From Aristolochia californica (lineage: Eukaryota; Streptophyta; Magnoliopsida; Piperales; Aristolochiaceae): a stretch of 64,000 nucleotides of DNA. Where the stretch lies: assembly GCA_029961685.1 (NCBI GenBank), contig JARWKL010000056.1:1-64000 (forward strand), in the 5' to 3' direction. Made by a program: the position numbers and the translations under genes. A model generated the notes under the pieces. It was not told the DNA's origin. It saw only the letters and a program-made list of their open reading frames with translations, and made no database searches. Below are positions 37,045-50,290 of this stretch, piece by piece. The first letter of the stretch is position 1, and every line of letters starts with the position of its first letter.

Positions 37045-39696
37045 GTGTTTTAAAAATGGATATGCAAGCTTGAAACATGTTAAAGATGCAAATGGCCTAT
37101 GGATCCAAAGCTTTTAAAGAGAATAACATACGCTCATTAAATTATCTAGTGAACGTGCGGTGGGATATTTACCAGAGTCAAACAAGCCATTATTTTGCCC
37201 GTTTGCAAAAAGCTGACCTAACAATCATAGATGATTGTAAAGTGATTTTTCATTCGTAACGGGATGTATTATTGTAAGAAATGACTTACGGGTTGGGAGT
37301 CAACACTCAATTAAAAATCCCCCGCCTCCCCCTTTTCCCGACGATTGCAAAACCTGAGAACTAAAAACTGAAAAGACCTCACAATCCTGAAAAATCATAG
37401 ACACTCTTTGGAATTATATCTCTCCACATTTGTGCATTGTGCATCTCCATTTTAGATGTACACTTTTTTATTAAATCAAAATTTCTAGTTTTTCGTTCTC
37501 CCTTCATGCCATAAACAAAAAAAAGGTAAATAGATCACAAAAAAAAATGTAAATTTTAGAGTTTATGTATGGGAAAAAATGTAAGTAATGAAAATTTATT
37601 CACACACCACAACTGAACACAAAATTTTGTTATCCAAGTTTGGGAAATTCCACTAGTTCAACCCTAATAGCTTGAAATTTAACAAAAAAGAGAACTCTTC
37701 TAGACGTGTTTTAAAATGGATATGCATGCTTGAAACATGTTAAAGTTGAAAATGACCTATGGATCCAAAGCTTTTAATGAGAATAACAAACACTCATTAA
37801 ATTCAGAAGTGAACGTGCGGCGGGATATTTACCTAACAAGCCATTATTTTGTCCGTTTTCAAAAAGCTGACCTAACAATCATAGATGATTGTAATGTGAT
37901 TTACCGTGAGTAACGGGCTATATTTTTGTAAGAAATGACATACGGAATGGGAGTCAACAGTCAGTTAAAAACACCACACCTCCTCGTTTTCCCGACGATT
38001 GCAAATCCTGAGATACAAAAACTAAAAAGATCTAAATTACAAACACTCATTGGAATTATCTCTCTCTTCATTTGTGCACTGTGCGTCTCCATTTTAGATG
38101 TACACTTTTTTCTTAAATCAAAACTTTGAGTTTTCGCTCTCCCTTGATCCCGTAAACAAAAAAAGGCAAATAGATCACAGCAAAATGAAAATTTTTGAGT
38201 TTATGTATGGTAAAATTTTAAAACAATAACAAATGTAAGTAAAGAAAATTTATTAACACACCAAAAATTAACACAAAACTTTTGTTATCCAAGTTTGGGA
38301 AATTCCACTAGTTCAGCCCTAATAGCTTGGAATTTTACAAGAAAGAGATTTGTTCCACACGTGTTTTAAAAATGGATATGCAAGCTTGAAACATGTTAAA
38401 GATGCAAATGACCTATGGATCCAAAGCTTTTAAAGAGAATAACAAACACTCATTAAATTATCAATGAACGTGCGGTGGGATATTTACCAGAATCAAACTA
38501 GCCATTATTTTGCCAGTTCACAAAAAGCTTACCGAACAATCATAGATGATTGTAAAGTGATTTATCATCCGTAACGGGCTATATTTTTGTAAGAAATGAC
38601 TTACGGATTGGGAGTCAACACTCAGTTAAAAACACCCCGCCTCCCCCTTTTCCCGAAGATTGTAAAACCTGAGATATAAAAACTAAAAAGAGCTTAAATT
38701 CCCTAAAAATTACAGACACTCATTGGAATTATCACTCTCTTCATTTGTGCACTGTGCGTCTCCATTTTAGATGTACACTTTTTTCTTAAATCAAAACTTT
38801 GAGTTTTCACTCTCCCTTGATCCCGTAAACAAAAAAAGGCAAATAGATCACAGCAAAATGAAAATTTTTGAGTTTATGTATGGAAAAATTTTAAAACAAT
38901 AACAAATGTAAGTTAAGAAAATTTATTCACACACCAAAAATTAACACAAAACTTTTGTTATCCAAGTTTGGGAAATTCCACTAGTCCAACCCTAATAGCT
39001 TGGAATTTTACAAGAAAGTGATTTGTTCCACACGTGTTTTAAAAATGGATATGCAAGCTTGAAACATGTTAAAGATGCAAATGACCTATGGATCCAAAGC
39101 TTTTAAAGAGAATAACAAACACTCATTAAATTATCAATGAACGTGCGGTGGGATATTTACCAGAATCAAACTAGCCATTATTTTGCCAGTTCACAAAAAG
39201 CTTACCGAACAATCATAGATGATTGTAAAGTGATTTATCATCCGTAACGGGCTATATTTTTGTAAGAAATGACTTACGGATTGGGAGTCAACACTCAGTT
39301 GAAAACACCCCGCCTCCCCATTTTCCCGAAGATTGTAAAACCTGAGATATAAAAACTAAAAAAAGCTTAAATTCCCTAAAAATTACAGACACTCATTGGA
39401 ATTATCTCTCTCTACATTTGTGCACCGTCCATCTCCATTTTAGATGTACACTTTTTTCTTAAATCAAAACTTTGAGTTTTCTCTCTCCCTTCATCCCGTA
39501 AACAAAAAAAGGCAAATATATCACAGCAAAATGAAAATTTTTGAGTTTATGTATGGAAACAATAACAAATGTAAGTAAAGAAAACTTATTCACACACCAA
39601 AAATTAACACAAAACTTTTGTTATCCAAGTTTGGGAAATTCCACTTGTTCAACCCTAATAGCTCGGAATTTTACAAGAAAGAGATTTGTTCCACAC
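37045..39696 (+). repeat. HOR unit 15 (2652 bp, type Q)
   Basis: Monomers: A 37045-37705, B 37706-38360, C 38361-39033, D 39034-39696. Q marker A at 38734. Together with units 14, 16 and 17 it gives the alternation P-Q-P-Q. Confidence 0.96.
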
Positions 39697-42334
39697 GTGT
39701 TTTAAAAATGGATATGCAAGCTTGAAACATGTTAAAGATGCAAATGGCCTATGGATCCAAAGCTTTTAAAGAGAATAACATACGCTCATTAAATTATCTA
39801 GTGAACGTGCGGTGGGATATTTACCAGAGTCAAACAAGCCATTATTTTGCCCGTTTGCAAAAAGCTGACCTAACAATCATAGATGATTGTAAAGTGATTT
39901 TTCATTCGTAACGGGATGTATTATTGTAAGAAATGACTTACGGGTTGGGAGTCAACACTCAATTAAAAATCCCCCGCCTCCCCCTTTTCCCGACGATTGC
40001 AAAACCTGAGAACTAAAAACTGAAAAGACCTCACAATCCTGAAAAATCATAGACACTCTTTGGAATTATATCTCTCCACATTTGTGCATTGTGCATCTCC
40101 ATTTTAGATGTACACTTTTTTATTAAATCAAAATTTCTAGTTTTTCGTTCTCCCTTCATGCCATAAACAAAAAAAAGGTAAATAGATCACAAAAAAAAAT
40201 GTAAATTTTAGAGTTTATGTATGGGAAAAAATGTAAGTAATGAAAATTTATTCACACACCACAACTGAACACAAAATTTTGTTATCCAAGTTTGGGAAAT
40301 TCCACTAGTTCAACCCTAATAGCTTGAAATTTAACAAAAAAGAGAACTCTTCTAGACGTGTTTTAAAATGGATATGCATGCTTGAAACATGTTAAAGTTG
40401 AAAATGACCTATGGATCCAAAGCTTTTAATGAGAATAACAAACACTCATTAAATTCAGAAGTGAACGTGCGGCGGGATATTTACCTAACAAGCCATTATT
40501 TTGTCCGTTTTCAAAAAGCTGACCTAACAATCATAGATGATTGTAATGTGATTTACCGTGAGTAACGGGCTATATTTTTGTAAGAAATGACATACGGAAT
40601 GGGAGTCAACAGTCAGTTAAAAACACCACACCTCCTCGTTTTCCCGACGATTGCAAATCCTGAGATACAAAAACTAAAAAGATCTAAATTACAAACACTC
40701 ATTGGAATTATCTCTCTCTTCATTTGTGCACTGTGCGTCTCCATGTTAGATGTACACTTTTTTCTTAAATCAAAACTTTGAGTTTTCGCTCTCCCTTGAT
40801 CCCGTAAACAAAAAAAGGCAAATAGATCACAGCAAAATGAAAATTTTTGAGTTTATGTATGGTAAAATTTTAAAACAATAACAAATGTAAGTAAAGAAAA
40901 TTTATTAACACACCAAAAATTAACACAAAACTTTTGTTATCCAAGTTTGGGAAATTCCACTAGTTCAGCCCTAATAGCTTGGAATTTTACAAGAAAGAGA
41001 TTTGTTCCACACGTGTTTTAAAAATGGATATGCAAGCTTGAAACATGTTAAAGATGCAAATGACCTATGGATCCAAAGCTTTTAAAGAGAATAACAAACA
41101 CTCATTAAATTATCAATGAACGTGCGGTGGGATATTTACCAGAATCAAACTAGCCATTATTTTGCCAGTTCACAAAAAGCTTACCGAACAATCATAGATG
41201 ATTGTAAAGTGATTTATCATCCGTAACGGGCTATATTTTTGTAAGAAATTACTTACGGATTGGGAGTCAACACTCAGTTAAAAACACCCCGCCTCCCCCT
41301 TTTCCCGAAGATTGTAAAACCTGAGATATAAAAACTAAAAAGAGCTTAAATTCCCTAAAAATTACAGACACTCATTGGAATTATCTCTCTCTTCATTTGT
41401 GCACTGTGCGTCTCCATTTTAGATGTACACTTTTTTCTTAAATCAAAACTTTGAGTTTTCACTCTCCCTTGATCCCGTAAACAAAAAAAGGCAAAATGAA
41501 AATTTTTGAGTTTATGTATGGAAAAATTTTAAAACAATAACAAATGTAAGTTAAGAAAATTTATTCACACACCAAAAATTAACACAAAACTTTTGTTATC
41601 CAAGTTTGGGAAATTCCACTAGTCCAACCCTAATAGCTTGGAATTTTACAAGAAAGTGATTTGTTCCACACGTGTTTTAAAAATGGATATGCAAGCTTGA
41701 AACATGTTAAAGATGCAAATGACCTATGGATCCAAAGCTTTTAAAGAGAATAACAAACACTCATTAAATTATCAATGAACGTGCGGTGGGATATTTACCA
41801 GAATCAAACTAGCCATTATTTTGCCAGTTCACAAAAAGCTTACCGAACAATCATAGATGATTGTAAAGTGATTTATCATCCGTAACGGGCTATATTTTTG
41901 TAAGAAATGACTTACGGATTGGGAGTCAACACTCAGTTGAAAACACCCCGCCTCCCCATTTTCCCGAAGATTGTAAAACCTGAGATATAAAAACTAAAAA
42001 AAGCTTAAATTCCCTAAAAATTACAGACACTCATTGGAATTATCTCTCTCTACATTTGTGCACCGTCCATCTCCATTTTAGATGTACACTTTTTTCTTAA
42101 ATCAAAACTTTGAGTTTTCTCTCTCCCTTCATCCCGTAAACAAAAAAAGGCAAATATATCACAGCAAAATGAAAATTTTTGAGTTTATGTATGGAAACAA
42201 TAACAAATGTAAGTAAAGAAAACTTATTCACACACCAAAAATTAACACAAAACTTTTGTTATCCAAGTTTGGGAAATTCCACTTGTTCAACCCTAATAGC
42301 TCGGAATTTTACAAGAAAGAGATTTGTTCCACAC
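39697..42334 (+). repeat. HOR unit 16 (2638 bp, last type P unit)
   Basis: Monomers: A 39697-40357, B 40358-41012, C 41013-41671 (659 bp), D 41672-42334. All P markers are present. No P unit follows within the window. Confidence 0.96.
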
Positions 42335-44986
42335 GTGTTTTAAAAATGGATATGCAAGCTTGAAACATGTTAAAGATGCAAATGGCCTATGGATCCAAAG
42401 CTTTTAAAGAGAATAACATACGCTCATTAAATTATCTAGTGAACGTGCGGTGGGATATTTACCAGAGTCAAACAAGCCATTATTTTGCCCGTTTGCAAAA
42501 AGCTGACCTAACAATCATAGATGATTGTAAAGTGATTTTTCATTCGTAACGGGATGTATTATTGTAAGAAATGACTTACGGGTTGGGAGTCAACACTCAA
42601 TTAAAAATCCCCCGCCTCCCCCTTTTCCCGACGATTGCAAAACCTGAGAACTAAAAACTGAAAAGACCTCACAATCCTGAAAAATCATAGACACTCTTTG
42701 GAATTATATCTCTCCACATTTGTGCATTGTGCATCTCCATTTTAGATGTACACTTTTTTATTAAATCAAAATTTCTAGTTTTTCGTTCTCCCTTCATGCC
42801 ATAAACAAAAAAAAGGTAAATAGATCACAAAAAAAAATGTAAATTTTAGAGTTTATGTATGGGAAAAAATGTAAGTAATGAAAATTTATTCACACACCAC
42901 AACTGAACACAAAATTTTGTTATCCAAGTTTGGGAAATTCCACTAGTTCAACCCTAATAGCTTGAAATTTAACAAAAAAGAGAACTCTTCTAGACGTGTT
43001 TTAAAATGGATATGCATGCTTGAAACATGTTAAAGTTGAAAATGACCTATGGATCCAAAGCTTTTAATGAGAATAACAAACACTCATTAAATTCAGAAGT
43101 GAACGTGCGGCGGGATATTTACCTAACAAGCCATTATTTTGTCCGTTTTCAAAAAGCTGACCTAACAATCATAGATGATTGTAATGTGATTTACCGTGAG
43201 TAACGGGCTATATTTTTGTAAGAAATGACATACGGAATGGGAGTCAACAGTCAGTTAAAAACACCACACCTCCTCGTTTTCCCGACGATTGCAAATCCTG
43301 AGATACAAAAACTAAAAAGATCTAAATTACAAACACTCATTGGAATTATCTCTCTCTTCATTTGTGCACTGTGCGTCTCCATTTTAGATGTACACTTTTT
43401 TCTTAAATCAAAACTTTGAGTTTTCGCTCTCCCTTGATCCCGTAAACAAAAAAAGGCAAATAGATCACAGCAAAATGAAAATTTTTGAGTTTATGTATGG
43501 TAAAATTTTAAAACAATAACAAATGTAAGTAAAGAAAATTTATTAACACACCAAAAATTAACACAAAACTTTTGTTATCCAAGTTTGGGAAATTCCACTA
43601 GTTCAGCCCTAATAGCTTGGAATTTTACAAGAAAGAGATTTGTTCCACACGTGTTTTAAAAATGGATATGCAAGCTTGAAACATGTTAAAGATGCAAATG
43701 ACCTATGGATCCAAAGCTTTTAAAGAGAATAACAAACACTCATTAAATTATCAATGAACGTGCGGTGGGATATTTACCAGAATCAAACTAGCCATTATTT
43801 TGCCAGTTCACAAAAAGCTTACCGAACAATCATAGATGATTGTAAAGTGATTTATCATCCGTAACGGGCTATATTTTTGTAAGAAATGACTTACGGATTG
43901 GGAGTCAACACTCAGTTAAAAACACCCCGCCTCCCCCTTTTCCCGAAGATTGTAAAACCTGAGATATAAAAACTAAAAAGAGCTTAAATTCCCTAAAAAT
44001 TACAGACACTCATTGGAATTATCACTCTCTTCATTTGTGCACTGTGCGTCTCCATTTTAGATGTACACTTTTTTCTTAAATCAAAACTTTGAGTTTTCAC
44101 TCTCCCTTGATCCCGTAAACAAAAAAAGGCAAATAGATCACAGCAAAATGAAAATTTTTGAGTTTATGTATGGAAAAATTTTAAAACAATAACAAATGTA
44201 AGTTAAGAAAATTTATTCACACACCAAAAATTAACACAAAACTTTTGTTATCCAAGTTTGGGAAATTCCACTAGTCCAACCCTAATAGCTTGGAATTTTA
44301 CAAGAAAGTGATTTGTTCCACACGTGTTTTAAAAATGGATATGCAAGCTTGAAACATGTTAAAGATGCAAATGACCTATGGATCCAAAGCTTTTAAAGAG
44401 AATAACAAACACTCATTAAATTATCAATGAACGTGCGGTGGGATATTTACCAGAATCAAACTAGCCATTATTTTGCCAGTTCACAAAAAGCTTACCGAAC
44501 AATCATAGATGATTGTAAAGTGATTTATCATCCGTAACGGGCTATATTTTTGTAAGAAATGACTTACGGATTGGGAGTCAACACTCAGTTGAAAACACCC
44601 CGCCTCCCCATTTTCCCGAAGATTGTAAAACCTGAGATATAAAAACTAAAAAAAGCTTAAATTCCCTAAAAATTACAGACACTCATTGGAATTATCTCTC
44701 TCTACATTTGTGCACCGTCCATCTCCATTTTAGATGTACACTTTTTTCTTAAATCAAAACTTTGAGTTTTCTCTCTCCCTTCATCCCGTAAACAAAAAAA
44801 GGCAAATATATCACAGCAAAATGAAAATTTTTGAGTTTATGTATGGAAACAATAACAAATGTAAGTAAAGAAAACTTATTCACACACCAAAAATTAACAC
44901 AAAACTTTTGTTATCCAAGTTTGGGAAATTCCACTTGTTCAACCCTAATAGCTCGGAATTTTACAAGAAAGAGATTTGTTCCACAC
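42335..44986 (+). repeat. HOR unit 17 (2652 bp, type Q)
   Basis: Monomers: A 42335-42995, B 42996-43650, C 43651-44323, D 44324-44986. Starts the all-Q run that continues to the window end. A still reads GCAAGCTTG. Confidence 0.96.
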
Positions 44987-47638
44987 GTGTTTTAAAAATG
45001 GATATGCAAGCTTGAAACATGTTAAAGATGCAAATGGCCTATGGATCCAAAGCTTTTAAAGAGAATAACATACGCTCATTAAATTATCTAGTGAACGTGC
45101 GGTGGGATATTTACCAGAGTCAAACAAGCCATTATTTTGCCCGTTTGCAAAAAGCTGACCTAACAATCATAGATGATTGTAAAGTGATTTTTCATTCGTA
45201 ACGGGATGTATTATTGTAAGAAATGACTTACGGGTTGGGAGTCAACACTCAATTAAAAATCCCCCGCCTCCCCCTTTTCCCGACGATTGCAAAACCTGAG
45301 AACTAAAAACTGAAAAGACCTCACAATCCTGAAAAATCATAGACACTCTTTGGAATTATATCTCTCCACATTTGTGCATTGTGCATCTCCATTTTAGATG
45401 TACACTTTTTTATTAAATCAAAATTTCTAGTTTTTCGTTCTCCCTTCATGCCATAAACAAAAAAAAGGTAAATAGATCACAAAAAAAAATGTAAATTTTA
45501 GAGTTTATGTATGGGAAAAAATGTAAGTAATGAAAATTTATTCACACACCACAACTGAACACAAAATTTTGTTATCCAAGTTTGGGAAATTCCACTAGTT
45601 CAACCCTAATAGCTTGAAATTTAACAAAAAAGAGAACTCTTCTAGACGTGTTTTAAAATGGATATGCATGCTTGAAACATGTTAAAGTTGAAAATGACCT
45701 ATGGATCCAAAGCTTTTAATGAGAATAACAAACACTCATTAAATTCAGAAGTGAACGTGCGGCGGGATATTTACCTAACAAGCCATTATTTTGTCCGTTT
45801 TCAAAAAGCTGACCTAACAATCATAGATGATTGTAATGTGATTTACCGTGAGTAACGGGCTATATTTTTGTAAGAAATGACATACGGAATGGGAGTCAAC
45901 AGTCAGTTAAAAACACCACACCTCCTCGTTTTCCCGACGATTGCAAATCCTGAGATACAAAAACTAAAAAGATCTAAATTACAAACACTCATTGGAATTA
46001 TCTCTCTCTTCATTTGTGCACTGTGCGTCTCCATTTTAGATGTACACTTTTTTCTTAAATCAAAACTTTGAGTTTTCGCTCTCCCTTGATCCCGTAAACA
46101 AAAAAAGGCAAATAGATCACAGCAAAATGAAAATTTTTGAGTTTATGTATGGTAAAATTTTAAAACAATAACAAATGTAAGTAAAGAAAATTTATTAACA
46201 CACCAAAAATTAACACAAAACTTTTGTTATCCAAGTTTGGGAAATTCCACTAGTTCAGCCCTAATAGCTTGGAATTTTACAAGAAAGAGATTTGTTCCAC
46301 ACGTGTTTTAAAAATGGATATGCAAGCTTGAAACATGTTAAAGATGCAAATGACCTATGGATCCAAAGCTTTTAAAGAGAATAACAAACACTCATTAAAT
46401 TATCAATGAACGTGCGGTGGGATATTTACCAGAATCAAACTAGCCATTATTTTGCCAGTTCACAAAAAGCTTACCGAACAATCATAGATGATTGTAAAGT
46501 GATTTATCATCCGTAACGGGCTATATTTTTGTAAGAAATGACTTACGGATTGGGAGTCAACACTCAGTTAAAAACACCCCGCCTCCCCCTTTTCCCGAAG
46601 ATTGTAAAACCTGAGATATAAAAACTAAAAAGAGCTTAAATTCCCTAAAAATTACAGACACTCATTGGAATTATCACTCTCTTCATTTGTGCACTGTGCG
46701 TCTCCATTTTAGATGTACACTTTTTTCTTAAATCAAAACTTTGAGTTTTCACTCTCCCTTGATCCCGTAAACAAAAAAAGGCAAATAGATCACAGCAAAA
46801 TGAAAATTTTTGAGTTTATGTATGGAAAAATTTTAAAACAATAACAAATGTAAGTTAAGAAAATTTATTCACACACCAAAAATTAACACAAAACTTTTGT
46901 TATCCAAGTTTGGGAAATTCCACTAGTCCAACCCTAATAGCTTGGAATTTTACAAGAAAGTGATTTGTTCCACACGTGTTTTAAAAATGGATATGCAAGC
47001 TTGAAACATGTTAAAGATGCAAATGACCTATGGATCCAAAGCTTTTAAAGAGAATAACAAACACTCATTAAATTATCAATGAACGTGCGGTGGGATATTT
47101 ACCAGAATCAAACTAGCCATTATTTTGCCAGTTCACAAAAAGCTTACCGAACAATCATAGATGATTGTAAAGTGATTTATCATCCGTAACGGGCTATATT
47201 TTTGTAAGAAATGACTTACGGATTGGGAGTCAACACTCAGTTGAAAACACCCCGCCTCCCCATTTTCCCGAAGATTGTAAAACCTGAGATATAAAAACTA
47301 AAAAAAGCTTAAATTCCCTAAAAATTACAGACACTCATTGGAATTATCTCTCTCTACATTTGTGCACCGTCCATCTCCATTTTAGATGTACACTTTTTTC
47401 TTAAATCAAAACTTTGAGTTTTCTCTCTCCCTTCATCCCGTAAACAAAAAAAGGCAAATATATCACAGCAAAATGAAAATTTTTGAGTTTATGTATGGAA
47501 ACAATAACAAATGTAAGTAAAGAAAACTTATTCACACACCAAAAATTAACACAAAACTTTTGTTATCCAAGTTTGGGAAATTCCACTTGTTCAACCCTAA
47601 TAGCTCGGAATTTTACAAGAAAGAGATTTGTTCCACAC
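44987..47638 (+). repeat. HOR unit 18 (2652 bp, type Q)
   Basis: Monomers: A 44987-45647, B 45648-46302, C 46303-46975, D 46976-47638. Standard Q; no private change noticed. Confidence 0.96.
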
Positions 47639-50290
47639 GTGTTTTAAAAATGGATATGCAAGCTTGAAACATGTTAAAGATGCAAATGGCCTATGGATCC
47701 AAAGCTTTTAAAGAGAATAACATACGCTCATTAAATTATCTAGTGAACGTGCGGTGGGATATTTACCAGAGTCAAACAAGCCATTATTTTGCCCGTTTGC
47801 AAAAAGCTGACCTAACAATCATAGATGATTGTAAAGTGATTTTTCATTCGTAACGGGATGTATTATTGTAAGAAATGACTTACGGGTTGGGAGTCAACAC
47901 TCAATTAAAAATCCCCCGCCTCCCCCTTTTCCCGACGATTGCAAAACCTGAGAACTAAAAACTGAAAAGACCTCACAATCCTGAAAAATCATAGACACTC
48001 TTTGGAATTATATCTCTCCACATTTGTGCATTGTGCATCTCCATTTTAGATGTACACTTTTTTATTAAATCAAAATTTCTAGTTTTTCGTTCTCCCTTCA
48101 TGCCATAAACAAAAAAAAGGTAAATAGATCACAAAAAAAAATGTAAATTTTAGAGTTTATGTATGGGAAAAAATGTAAGTAATGAAAATTTATTCACACA
48201 CCACAACTGAACACAAAATTTTGTTATCCAAGTTTGGGAAATTCCACTAGTTCAACCCTAATAGCTTGAAATTTAACAAAAAAGAGAACTCTTCTAGACG
48301 TGTTTTAAAATGGATATGCATGCTTGAAACATGTTAAAGTTGAAAATGACCTATGGATCCAAAGCTTTTAATGAGAATAACAAACACTCATTAAATTCAG
48401 AAGTGAACGTGCGGCGGGATATTTACCTAACAAGCCATTATTTTGTCCGTTTTCAAAAAGCTGACCTAACAATCATAGATGATTGTAATGTGATTTACCG
48501 TGAGTAACGGGCTATATTTTTGTAAGAAATGACATACGGAATGGGAGTCAACAGTCAGTTAAAAACACCACACCTCCTCGTTTTCCCGACGATTGCAAAT
48601 CCTGAGATACAAAAACTAAAAAGATCTAAATTACAAACACTCATTGGAATTATCTCTCTCTTCATTTGTGCACTGTGCGTCTCCATTTTAGATGTACACT
48701 TTTTTCTTAAATCAAAACTTTGAGTTTTCGCTCTCCCTTGATCCCGTAAACAAAAAAAGGCAAATAGATCACAGCAAAATGAAAATTTTTGAGTTTATGT
48801 ATGGTAAAATTTTAAAACAATAACAAATGTAAGTAAAGAAAATTTATTAACACACCAAAAATTAACACAAAACTTTTGTTATCCAAGTTTGGGAAATTCC
48901 ACTAGTTCAGCCCTAATAGCTTGGAATTTTACAAGAAAGAGATTTGTTCCACACGTGTTTTAAAAATGGATATGCAAGCTTGAAACATGTTAAAGATGCA
49001 AATGACCTATGGATCCAAAGCTTTTAAAGAGAATAACAAACACTCATTAAATTATCAATGAACGTGCGGTGGGATATTTACCAGAATCAAACTAGCCATT
49101 ATTTTGCCAGTTCACAAAAAGCTTACCGAACAATCATAGATGATTGTAAAGTGATTTATCATCCGTAACGGGCTATATTTTTGTAAGAAATGACTTACGG
49201 ATTGGGAGTCAACACTCAGTTAAAAACACCCCGCCTCCCCCTTTTCCCGAAGATTGTAAAACCTGAGATATAAAAACTAAAAAGAGCTTAAATTCCCTAA
49301 AAATTACAGACACTCATTGGAATTATCACTCTCTTCATTTGTGCACTGTGCGTCTCCATTTTAGATGTACACTTTTTTCTTAAATCAAAACTTTGAGTTT
49401 TCACTCTCCCTTGATCCCGTAAACAAAAAAAGGCAAATAGATCACAGCAAAATGAAAATTTTTGAGTTTATGTATGGAAAAATTTTAAAACAATAACAAA
49501 TGTAAGTTAAGAAAATTTATTCACACACCAAAAATTAACACAAAACTTTTGTTATCCAAGTTTGGGAAATTCCACTAGTCCAACCCTAATAGCTTGGAAT
49601 TTTACAAGAAAGTGATTTGTTCCACACGTGTTTTAAAAATGGATATGCAAGCTTGAAACATGTTAAAGATGCAAATGACCTATGGATCCAAAGCTTTTAA
49701 AGAGAATAACAAACACTCATTAAATTATCAATGAACGTGCGGTGGGATATTTACCAGAATCAAACTAGCCATTATTTTGCCAGTTCACAAAAAGCTTACC
49801 GAACAATCATAGATGATTGTAAAGTGATTTATCATCCGTAACGGGCTATATTTTTGTAAGAAATGACTTACGGATTGGGAGTCAACACTCAGTTGAAAAC
49901 ACCCCGCCTCCCCATTTTCCCGAAGATTGTAAAACCTGAGATATAAAAACTAAAAAAAGCTTAAATTCCCTAAAAATTACAGACACTCATTGGAATTATC
50001 TCTCTCTACATTTGTGCACCGTCCATCTCCATTTTAGATGTACACTTTTTTCTTAAATCAAAACTTTGAGTTTTCTCTCTCCCTTCATCCCGTAAACAAA
50101 AAAAGGCAAATATATCACAGCAAAATGAAAATTTTTGAGTTTATGTATGGAAACAATAACAAATGTAAGTAAAGAAAACTTATTCACACACCAAAAATTA
50201 ACACAAAACTTTTGTTATCCAAGTTTGGGAAATTCCACTTGTTCAACCCTAATAGCTCGGAATTTTACAAGAAAGAGATTTGTTCCACAC
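47639..50290 (+). repeat. HOR unit 19 (2652 bp, type Q)
   Basis: Monomers: A 47639-48299, B 48300-48954, C 48955-49627, D 49628-50290. Last standard Q unit, with GCAAGCTTG in A, before the Q' run. Confidence 0.96.
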
